From contig NZ_BJDZ01000027.1 in the NCBI RefSeq assembly GCF_005405405.1, positions 1 through 38,995 on the forward strand: DNA of 38,995 nucleotides, read 5' to 3'. The notes beneath the pieces were generated by a model that saw only the letters and a program-made list of their open reading frames with translations, was not told the DNA's origin and did no database searches. Below, one piece after another: positions 32,969-38,995 of the stretch (position 1 is the stretch's first letter; each line of letters opens with the position of its first letter). The DNA is from Lactiplantibacillus plajomi. GTDB taxonomy: Bacteria > Bacillota > Bacilli > Lactobacillales > Lactobacillaceae. Position numbers and translations under genes: made by a program.

Positions 32969-34216
32969 ATGGAAGTCAAAAGACAAATCAAGTTCGGTGG
33001 GCAACTGGTCGCCTTAGCGCTGGTCCTCATCGGCGGGTTGGCCTTACCACAACGGGGATTGGCTGCTAAAAAGGCCGACCAGGTCAAGGCGGCCTACGTG
33101 GTGGATGCTAAATCCGGGCAGGCGGTGTACGCCCAAAATGCGGATGAGAAGTTACCGATTGCGTCACTCAGTAAGTTGATGACGTTATACCTAGTCGAGC
33201 AGGCCATTGAACAGAAGAAAATCAGTTGGGATGACCAGGTGCCGATTGCTAAAAACGTGCGCAAAATGGCAACTAGCGCCACGTTATCGGTGATGCCGAT
33301 GCCCGCTAAGGAGAAGTTTACCGTCCGCGAGTTATTTGAAGCGACGTTGGTCGGCTCTTCGAATAGCGGCGCAATCGCCTTAGGGGAATACGTTGCGGGG
33401 AGTAACGCGGCCTTTATTAAGCGGATGAACGCGCAGGCGCACAAGTGGCGGCTCGCCGCGACGTTTGTCAGTGCGTCCGGATTGGACAACACCGACCTAG
33501 TTAACTACGATCTGAATTTAAAGGGAACTAGTGATCAGGCTCAGAACATGGTGTCGGCCAAGGCCATCACCACCGTCGCCCGCCACCTGATTGACAAGTA
33601 TCCGCACGTAATCACGATTGCGAACCAGCAAAAAGTGAAGATTCATAAGTATACGGTGCCGACGTCGGTCCAAATCATTAAGGGCCAAAAGTTTTACGAT
33701 CCGCGGGTGCCCGCGGACGGCTTAAAAACTGGTTATACGAACCAAGCCGGGGCGTGCCTGGTTGCGACCTTCAAGCAAAATGGCCGCCGGATGATTGCCA
33801 CGACCCTCGGTGCGGAATGGAAGTTCACGGCGAACCAAAATATTCGGTTAATGCTGAAAGGTCAGGAACACTACCGTTCGGTGGTACCGAAAACAATCGA
33901 TTACCAAATTCCGGGGACGAAAAACAAGGTTCGTTTGGTCACTAATAATCGAACCACGATGTGGGAAAACCAACGGCAACCGATGACGGTGACCCGCGAA
34001 GCCGTGTGGCCGTTGCGAGCGACCCAACCAAACTACTTAGCGGCTAAGACGGCAGTCTTAAAGCTGCACCTAACGAACCCGCAGTCTGGTGAGACCAAGA
34101 CAGTGACTTACCGGACGCCGGCTGCACAAACGCTCCTCGGCCCGATTACCTGGGCGATGACAACACCGAAAGCAACGGCCGAATCGTTGAGCGCCGCCTT
34201 CGCGTTCGCAAACTAA
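32969..34216 (+). CDS. dacA: Serine-type D-Ala-D-Ala carboxypeptidase (PBP5/DacA-like)
   Basis: This 415-residue exported enzyme trims the terminal D-alanine from peptidoglycan stem peptides. A signal peptide (about 1-31, ending near RGLAA) precedes an S11 peptidase domain. Its motifs are Ser66-Leu-Ser-Lys69 (SxxK), Ser130-Ser-Asn132 (SxN) and Lys253-Thr-Gly255 (KTG), all intact. A beta-rich C-terminal domain follows (about 300-400), but no clear membrane-anchor helix is visible at the very end beyond a short hydrophobic stretch. It lies 32 bases after the UPF0104 gene and probably shares its transcript. SD is GGGAAGG. Confidence 0.92.
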   Translation: MEVKRQIKFGGQLVALALVLIGGLALPQRGLAAKKADQVKAAYVVDAKSGQAVYAQNADEKLPIASLSKLMTLYLVEQAIEQKKISWDDQVPIAKNVRKMATSATLSVMPMPAKEKFTVRELFEATLVGSSNSGAIALGEYVAGSNAAFIKRMNAQAHKWRLAATFVSASGLDNTDLVNYDLNLKGTSDQAQNMVSAKAITTVARHLIDKYPHVITIANQQKVKIHKYTVPTSVQIIKGQKFYDPRVPADGLKTGYTNQAGACLVATFKQNGRRMIATTLGAEWKFTANQNIRLMLKGQEHYRSVVPKTIDYQIPGTKNKVRLVTNNRTTMWENQRQPMTVTREAVWPLRATQPNYLAAKTAVLKLHLTNPQSGETKTVTYRTPAAQTLLGPITWAMTTPKATAESLSAAFAFAN

Positions 34217-34225
34217 CGATTAAAT

Positions 34226-34266
34226 AAAAACAGGGCGTCAGTTTTAAAAACTGACGCCCTGTTTTT
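34226..34266. terminator. Bidirectional terminator between dacA and the aminotransferase gene
   Basis: A near-perfect dyad with stem AAAAACAGGGCGTCAGTTTT and its complement has A and T runs at both edges. Confidence 0.95.
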
Positions 34267-34287
34267 AGGCTTTGTCGCTACGACGGA

Positions 34288-35475
34288 CTAGTTTGTCCGG
34301 TTAGCGGGATCCTGCATGTAGGCGGTTAGGCGCGCCATCGCTTTTTGTAGCTTTTCCATGCTAGCTGCGTAGCTGAGCCGGATGTAACCTTCACCCTCGG
34401 AACCGAAACCAGTTCCGGGAATGATTGCGAGCTTATTCTTATGGGCAAGGTCCTTGCAAAAGGCCATCGAGTCCTGATTGAAGCCGGTCGGAATCTTCGC
34501 AAAGATGTAGAAAGCGCCGGTCGGACGGGCAATCTTGAAGCCCAGATCCGCCATCGTTTTGTAAACGAAGTCGCGCCGGGCTTGGTATTCTTCGCGCATT
34601 GGGATGGCATCGTCAATCCCGTTGGTCAGCGCTTCGATGCCGGCTTTTTGGGCGATCGTCGTTGCGGCGGTGACGTAGTACTGGTGAACTTTTTTCATTT
34701 GGGCAGTCATTTCTTTGGAAGCAAACAAGAAGCCAATTCGCCAACCAGTCATCGCGTGTGATTTGGATAAGCCGCTGATCAGAACGACTTCATCGGGGAT
34801 GAACTTGGCAATTGAAACGTGGGTGCTACCGTAAGTTAGTTCACTGTACACTTCGTCGGACACGACCCAAAGGTTATGGCGCTTAAAGCAAGCGGCCAGC
34901 GCCTTGATTTCGTCTTCAACGTAGGTGACCCCGGTTGGGTTGTTCGGATAATTCATAATAATTCCCTTAAAGTTGGCCTCGGGGTGGGCGGCGATGAAAT
35001 CGTCGACCATTTTTGGCGTGATCACGAAGTCGTTAATACCGGTGTCCATGAAGAGCGGCGTTGCCCGGGCTTCCTGAATAATCGGAATGTAGGCCGGGAA
35101 GATCGGTGAGGGTACAATGATCGCGTCGCCGGGGTTGCAAATCGTCGTTAACGCGGTCGCAATCGCTTCGGTCGCACCGACCGTCACTAAGACCTGGTCT
35201 TCGGCGTCATAGTGCAGACCGTACTTCTTTTCCTGAAAGTGGGCGGCGGCTTGGCGTAGTTCTAAAAGCCCGGCCATACCGGTGTAGTGCGACCAATTGT
35301 CGTCAATGGCTTGCTTAGCCGCGGTCTTCACGTGTTCGGGCGTGTTGAAATCTGGTTCGCCCAGCGTTAATTTGACCATGTCGGGGATGGCACTGACTTC
35401 TTCGTCGAACTGACGGATGGTTGAAACCTGAATCTGGCTGATCGTATCGTTTAAATCTTCACGAAATAAGGACAT
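34288..35475 (-). CDS. PLP-dependent class I aminotransferase (PatA/AraT-like)
   Basis: This 395-residue fold-type I aminotransferase transfers amino groups in amino-acid or diaminopimelate metabolism. The PLP lysine lies in SGLSKSHAMTGWRIGF, with upstream PNNPTG and SDEVYSEL, and a C-terminal GYIRLSYA arginine. The group includes PatA (N-acetyl-diaminopimelate), aspartate and aromatic aminotransferases, and I cannot separate them. The open frame runs 396 bases further upstream, but ATG 35475 is preceded by a perfect AAAGGAG and begins at the family N-terminus, so the extension is rejected. It is monocistronic. Confidence 0.88.
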   Translation of the reverse strand: MSLFREDLNDTISQIQVSTIRQFDEEVSAIPDMVKLTLGEPDFNTPEHVKTAAKQAIDDNWSHYTGMAGLLELRQAAAHFQEKKYGLHYDAEDQVLVTVGATEAIATALTTICNPGDAIIVPSPIFPAYIPIIQEARATPLFMDTGINDFVITPKMVDDFIAAHPEANFKGIIMNYPNNPTGVTYVEDEIKALAACFKRHNLWVVSDEVYSELTYGSTHVSIAKFIPDEVVLISGLSKSHAMTGWRIGFLFASKEMTAQMKKVHQYYVTAATTIAQKAGIEALTNGIDDAIPMREEYQARRDFVYKTMADLGFKIARPTGAFYIFAKIPTGFNQDSMAFCKDLAHKNKLAIIPGTGFGSEGEGYIRLSYAASMEKLQKAMARLTAYMQDPANRTN

Positions 35476-35652
35476 TGCGGACACTCCTTTTAATTTATAA
35501 GTTGTTCTAATTTTAGCACAACTTCTCACCGGTTCCTCAGTCAGTTGGAGTATAATTATAACTATGAGTAGTACGGGCGTTCTATGAGCGCCGTAGAAGC
35601 GGTTAACCAGTCTGTTAGCCGGGCGAAAGATTAGAAAACGCACCAACAAATA

Positions 35653-35682
35653 TTGTAATAACCGGGTGATGATTGTTATAAT
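35653..35682 (+). promoter_or_regulatory. Strong promoter upstream of a stem-loop RNA, before ykuJ
   Basis: TTGTAA is followed after 18 bases by a perfect TATAAT with a TGT extended -10. It lies 165 bases before the ykuJ start, so transcription would cross the hairpin at 35695-35768. Confidence 0.65.
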
Positions 35683-35688
35683 TCTAAG

Positions 35689-35803
35689 GTTCGGGTTCCG
35701 CGCCGGTTTGGTAGCGACCCCCGTACTCACTGACTGGTGAGGGCCGGTAGTTATGCACGCGCTGGGACGCTTTTGCCGAAAAAACGTGTTATTACTTGGT
35801 TTT
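35689..35803 (+). ncRNA. Possible small RNA or structured leader upstream of ykuJ
   Basis: A long stem-loop (35695-35768) is built from GTTCC/GGGAC, GCG/CGC, CCGG/CCGG and CTCAC/GTGAG layers. A weak A/T hairpin with T7 (about 35780-35807) could end it. It starts just after a strong promoter, and ykuJ seems to have its own promoter beyond. I recognise no family (not SRP RNA, tmRNA or tRNA). The remainder of 35476-35846 holds no gene. Confidence 0.35.
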
Positions 35804-35814
35804 TTTGCTAGAAT
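35786..35814 (+). promoter_or_regulatory. Proximal promoter of ykuJ
   Basis: TAGAAT with a TGC extended -10 (35806-35808) lies 33 bases before the ATG. The -35 (GTGTTA) is poor, as is common for extended -10 promoters. Confidence 0.5.
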
Positions 35815-35846
35815 AAAAACAAAACTTAAGGAGCGAGATTGATATA

Positions 35847-36083
35847 ATGGAAAAATCTGAACTATCTGCAATTCTCAAACGACTGGAAGCTATGCGGGCG
35901 ACTGAAAGCACTGAAGTCCAGTCCCGACGCTTTGAAAAGGAAGGCGTTGAACGCGGTCAAGTTGCCTTCGATCCCGCCACTTCAACGTACACCTTACAGG
36001 AATTCAACCCTGACCAAACCTTTGAATTTGATAATATCGATTTGGTGGCCATTGAATTGTACGATTTATTAACTGACAACTAA
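35847..36083 (+). CDS. ykuJ: YkuJ-family small cytoplasmic protein (DUF1797)
   Basis: This 78-residue soluble protein matches the Bacillus YkuJ pattern: an N-terminal helix (ELSAILKRLEAMRATE), a beta sheet with RRFEKEG and STYTLQEFN, and the closing FDNIDLVAIELYDLL helix. Family members are widespread in Firmicutes and have no established function. The AAGGAG SD is 13 bases from the ATG, a longer gap than usual. It lies 155 bases before ltaS, which has its own promoter. Confidence 0.85.
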   Translation: MEKSELSAILKRLEAMRATESTEVQSRRFEKEGVERGQVAFDPATSTYTLQEFNPDQTFEFDNIDLVAIELYDLLTDN

Positions 36084-36172
36084 GATTCCCCCAAACTGAA
36101 GAATGATTTTCGATGGATCCATATTATGACCGTGCTGATTGTTGAAGAATTTTTGAAGATACTTTCAAGAGA

Positions 36173-36200
36173 TTGCGAACACCTAGCCGACCGTTATAAT
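36173..36200 (+). promoter_or_regulatory. Promoter of ltaS
   Basis: TTGCGA is followed after 16 bases by a perfect TATAAT, 38 bases before the ATG, with GGAGGAAG as SD. Confidence 0.75.
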
Positions 36201-36238
36201 ATGGATTTGTTACTAGTAATGACGGAGGAAGAATTACA

Positions 36239-38344
36239 ATGCCCAAATTTTTAAAAAACGCGGTCGGGAAAGTCAATACGACCCTCGGCTTTTTCACCCT
36301 GACCGTCGTCTTATTTTGGCTAAAGACATACATTGCGTATAAGACGGAATTTACGTTGGGAGTTAAAGGCGCGGTTCAGGAGTTCCTATTGATCCTGAAC
36401 CCGTTCCCAACGGCAATCGTATTACTCGGAATTGCGCTGTATTTCCGGGGACGGTTGAAATACTGGCTGTTAATGACGCTGGATGCCATCCAGACGACCT
36501 GGTTATTTGCCAACATTTTGTATTACCGGGAATTCTCGGACTTTATGTCGGCCGGCGTGATCAAGAGTTCTGGTGCGGCTAGCAATAATCTAGGGACGAG
36601 TTTGGGACAAATTATCCACTGGACCGACTTCCTAGTTTACGCGGACGTCCTGCTACTGATCCTGTTACTGGCGTTTAAAGTCATTCGGATTGATCCACGA
36701 CCGTTTAAGGTGCGCTACGCGGCGACGTTAACGATGATTGGGGTCGCGCTGTTTGCCGTTGACCTGGGGATGTCGGAACACGACCGCTCAGACTTGTTAA
36801 CGCGGACGTTTGATAATAATTACATTGTGAAGTACCTCGGGTTGAACACTTACGCGGGTTATAGTTTCTATCAGACGGAAAAGGAAAGTGCCACTCGGGC
36901 CCAGGCCAGCAGTAGTGATATGAAGAGTGTCTTGGCCTATTTGAAGAAAAATCAGGCGGATGAGAACATTAAGTACTTTGGTAAGGCCAAGGGTAAGAAC
37001 GTGTTCGTTATTCACTTGGAAAGTTTCCAGCAGTTTATGATCGATTACAAGTCGGATGGCAAAGAAGTTACGCCAACGCTGAATAAGTTTTATCATGATA
37101 AACACACGTTGAGCTTTGATAATTTCTATCATCAAGTTGCGCAGGGGAAGACCTCGGATGCGGAAATGATGATGGAAAACTCGTTGTTCGGTTTACCGAC
37201 CGGATCAGCGATGACCCAGTACGGGACGTCGAATACGTTCCAAGCAGCGCCAGCTATCTTAGCGCAAAAGGGTTACACCACGGCAGCCTTCCACGGGGAC
37301 GTGGCTAGTTTCTGGAACCGGGACAACGCTTATAAGTCGTGGGGCTACAATTACTTCTTCTATTCGGCTTACTATAAAGAGAAGGCCAACTATACGATTG
37401 GTTACGGGTTGAAGGATAAGATTTTCTTTAAGGACTCCGTGAAGTATATCGAACAGTTACCACAGCCGTTCTACGCTAAGCTGATCACGCTGACCAACCA
37501 CTACCCGTATACGCTGGATAAAGAAAACCAAACGATTGCGAAGACTAAGACTGGCGATTCGACAGTTGACGGTTACGTTCAGACGGCCCGTTACCTTGAC
37601 CAATCCTTTGCTGAGTTTGTTAGCTATCTGAAGAAGGCCGGTTTGTATAAGAATAGTATGCTGGTCTTATACGGGGACCACTACGGGATTTCGAATAATC
37701 ACCGTTCAGCCATTGCCCAGTTGTTAGGGAAGAAGTCGGTCAATAACGCCGACTTGGCCCAGTTCCAAAAGGTGCCGTTCATGATTCACGCGGATGGCAT
37801 CGAGGGGGGCGTTAACCACACGTATGGTGGTGAAATCGACGCCTTACCAACCATTTTTGACTTGTTAGGTATTAAGAATAAGGGTTACGTCCAATTTGGG
37901 ACCGATTTACTGTCCAAGGACCATAACCAAACGGTAGCCTTCCGGAATGGTGACTTTGTTTCACCACAGTACACCAAGGTGGGCAGTACCGTTTACGATA
38001 CGAAGACGAGTCAAAAACTTGAAAATATGACGGCTAAGCAAAAGGAAACCATTAAACAGATGCAAAACCACGTGACGACCCAGTTATCATTGTCCGATCG
38101 GGTTATTCAGGGTGACCTGTTACGGTTCTACACACCGAAGGGCTTCAAGAAGGTGAACGTTGCTGACTACAGCTATAAAGTCAATAAGACGCTCGAATCT
38201 TTGAAAGACGTGCAAGCGCAGAAGAAGACGAGTTTATTGCATCAGCGGAAAGGGAAGACGTCAGAAGGCTTGTATAAGACGGATGCGCCGGAACTAACGG
38301 ATGATAGTAGTAGTGAGAGCAGTTCGAGCTCAAGTGCAGAATAG
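36239..38344 (+). CDS. ltaS: Lipoteichoic acid synthase LtaS
   Basis: This 701-residue enzyme builds the polyglycerol-phosphate chain of LTA from phosphatidylglycerol outside the membrane. Five hydrophobic segments in the first 200 residues are followed by an extracellular sulfatase-fold domain (about 245-580). Thr305 in AQGKTSDAEMM is the expected nucleophile. VIHLESFQQF holds a metal-binding Glu, and YGDHYGISNN and AAFHGDVASFWNR hold further ligands. The C-terminus ends in a serine/aspartate-rich tail of about 14 residues. The nearby anchor glycosyltransferases complete the pathway. Length is slightly above the ~650 of staphylococcal LtaS because of the C-terminal region. Confidence 0.96.
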   Translation: MPKFLKNAVGKVNTTLGFFTLTVVLFWLKTYIAYKTEFTLGVKGAVQEFLLILNPFPTAIVLLGIALYFRGRLKYWLLMTLDAIQTTWLFANILYYREFSDFMSAGVIKSSGAASNNLGTSLGQIIHWTDFLVYADVLLLILLLAFKVIRIDPRPFKVRYAATLTMIGVALFAVDLGMSEHDRSDLLTRTFDNNYIVKYLGLNTYAGYSFYQTEKESATRAQASSSDMKSVLAYLKKNQADENIKYFGKAKGKNVFVIHLESFQQFMIDYKSDGKEVTPTLNKFYHDKHTLSFDNFYHQVAQGKTSDAEMMMENSLFGLPTGSAMTQYGTSNTFQAAPAILAQKGYTTAAFHGDVASFWNRDNAYKSWGYNYFFYSAYYKEKANYTIGYGLKDKIFFKDSVKYIEQLPQPFYAKLITLTNHYPYTLDKENQTIAKTKTGDSTVDGYVQTARYLDQSFAEFVSYLKKAGLYKNSMLVLYGDHYGISNNHRSAIAQLLGKKSVNNADLAQFQKVPFMIHADGIEGGVNHTYGGEIDALPTIFDLLGIKNKGYVQFGTDLLSKDHNQTVAFRNGDFVSPQYTKVGSTVYDTKTSQKLENMTAKQKETIKQMQNHVTTQLSLSDRVIQGDLLRFYTPKGFKKVNVADYSYKVNKTLESLKDVQAQKKTSLLHQRKGKTSEGLYKTDAPELTDDSSSESSSSSSAE

Positions 38345-38366
38345 GTAAGTTCTAGGTATTACAGTT

Positions 38367-38417
38367 AAAGTGGCACCAGCAGTTGTTGATCAATAACTGC
38401 TGGTGCCACTTTTTTGT
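38367..38417 (+). terminator. Terminator after ltaS
   Basis: A perfect stem AGTGGCACCAGCAGTT / AACTGCTGGTGCCACT is followed by T7, isolating ltaS from the rRNA operon. Confidence 0.95.
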
Positions 38418-38614
38418 TTGGTTTTACCATTATGCACTGCGGAGTATAGCGTATTCATTTTGCCAAGCAGTGGCGTTTTGGGTGTTATTAGGTTGTTGAA
38501 TTGAAAAAATAGTGAAATTAAGGCTTGTAATTCTAACTTGAAACCCGTAGAATATAGTCTATTGCGGTAATCAGGCAGCCAAAAAAGTTTTTTGAAATTA
38601 ATTGAGAAAAAAGC

Positions 38615-38643
38615 TTGACCGATGTTCTGATTATTGATATTAT
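38615..38643 (+). promoter_or_regulatory. rRNA operon promoter P1
   Basis: TTGACC is followed after 17 bases by TATTAT. It is the upstream member of a tandem pair 137 bases apart, a common rrn arrangement. The preceding 38418-38614 stretch is AT-rich and holds no credible gene. Confidence 0.7.
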
Positions 38644-38751
38644 ATTTCTTGTCGTTAAGCGCGACATGCAACAATACTCATTATTATGAATACAATGGTC
38701 GATGTGAAACGTTACATTGAATGTTTATTCAAAATAATTTATAAAAAGTTG

Positions 38752-38780
38752 TTGACATGTTCGATTAATGATGATAAACT
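38752..38780 (+). promoter_or_regulatory. rRNA operon promoter P2
   Basis: A perfect TTGACA is followed after 17 bases by TAAACT with a TGA extended -10. A very AT-rich tract (about 38728-38750) upstream resembles an UP element. Confidence 0.85.
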
Positions 38781-38814
38781 TAAATAGTTGCGTTGAGGTA
38801 ATCAACTTAACGAA

Positions 38815-38960
38815 TTAGACCTTTGAAAACTGAACAAAGTTTCGACGAATCAAATGTGTAGGGTCTCTTGATCTTGAATCAAGAGCAAACATTTGCGAAG
38901 TCAATTCGCTAGCAAATAAATTTTTGAACAACTTTAAATGAGCTTTTTAGAACTCATCAT
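38815..38960 (+). promoter_or_regulatory. rrn leader with boxA-like sequence and processing hairpin
   Basis: CTTTGAAAACTGAACAAAG (38821-38839) resembles the conserved boxA/antitermination region of Firmicute rrn leaders. A perfect hairpin CTCTTGAT-cttga-ATCAAGAG (38865-38885) follows, without a T tract. The rest would form part of the 16S processing stem with sequence beyond the window. Confidence 0.6.
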
Positions 38961-38995
38961 TAATTTGAGAGTTTGATCCTGGCTCAGGACGAACG
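38961..38995 (+). rRNA. rrs: 16S ribosomal RNA, 5' end (partial)
   Basis: GAGTTTGATCCTGGCTCAG, the universal 27F region, is present at 38969-38987. Aligning it with Escherichia coli position 9 puts the mature 5' end near 38961. The gene continues beyond the window. Confidence 0.98.

Noticed and set aside
35551-35562. TATAATTATA as a promoter on either strand
   Set aside because: No -35 hexamer with acceptable spacing is found for either direction.
35476-35871. 396-base N-terminal extension of the aminotransferase frame on the minus strand
   Set aside because: It overlaps ykuJ and its promoters, has non-protein-like composition, and the internal ATG 35475 has a perfect SD at the family N-terminus.
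38390-38674. 94-codon minus-strand open frame before the rRNA operon
   Set aside because: It runs through the ltaS terminator and rrn promoter P1, has no SD, and its composition reflects AT-rich non-coding DNA.
1-38995. Mobile element, prophage, CRISPR, defence system, toxin-antitoxin or biosynthetic cluster
   Set aside because: No transposase, integrase, repeat-spacer array, restriction, toxin or synthetase gene was seen; the gene set is typical housekeeping and envelope chromosome.

Overview
The window is ordinary chromosome from a lactobacillus-type Firmicute (family Lactobacillaceae, order Lactobacillales), moderate in GC. The evidence is strong purine-rich Shine-Dalgarno (SD) sites, frequent GTG and TTG starts, HPr with His15 and regulatory Ser46, a CtsR-type operator before clpE, CcpA-type cre sites, an Opp peptide importer, and lipoteichoic acid (LTA) genes. 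The genus cannot be fixed from the sequence alone. From memory, the order opp - clpE - ptsHI - glycolipid glycosyltransferases - ltaS resembles Lactiplantibacillus plantarum and relatives. I see no phage, transposon, CRISPR array, defence island or tRNA gene.

Layout. 1-4.1 kb: a large multi-pass membrane protein, an L-2-hydroxyisocaproate dehydrogenase (minus) and an AI-2E-family permease. 4.1-8.1 kb (minus): a gluconate operon, gnd-gntK-gntP, with a near-consensus promoter, a cre site and an inverted repeat. 8.1-9.5 kb (minus): a flavin disulfide reductase with an unusual C-terminus and a well-defined control region. 9.7-13.7 kb (plus): prfC, a GlcU-type sugar transporter and a secreted protein of unknown function. 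13.8-17.3 kb: a MucBP/SH3-like protein without a signal peptide, divergent from a LysR regulator, then a TauE permease with its DUF1634 partner. 17.7-23.6 kb: oppA, a terminator that overlaps a second promoter, then oppBCDF. 23.9-24.3 kb: a small MarR-type regulator behind a structured leader.

24.4-26.6 kb (minus): clpE under a CtsR box. 27.1-29.4 kb: a 65-residue protein, then ptsH and ptsI, the general PTS phosphorelay. 29.7-34.2 kb: two GT4 glycosyltransferases that probably make the LTA glycolipid anchor, a UPF0104 membrane protein and a D,D-carboxypeptidase. 34.3-35.5 kb (minus): a class I aminotransferase. 35.8-38.3 kb: a YkuJ-family protein and LTA synthase. The window ends at the start of an rRNA operon with tandem promoters and the first ~35 bases of 16S rRNA.

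Themes: cell envelope construction (anchor glycolipid, LtaS, carboxypeptidase, secreted and MucBP proteins), carbon supply and its global control (HPr/EI, CcpA-type sites, gluconate, GlcU), and peptide nutrition. The least explained signals are in non-coding DNA: a run of three abutting hairpins upstream of the 65-residue gene, a promoter plus long stem-loop upstream of ykuJ, and a structured leader upstream of the MarR gene. None of these is demonstrated to be a new system.
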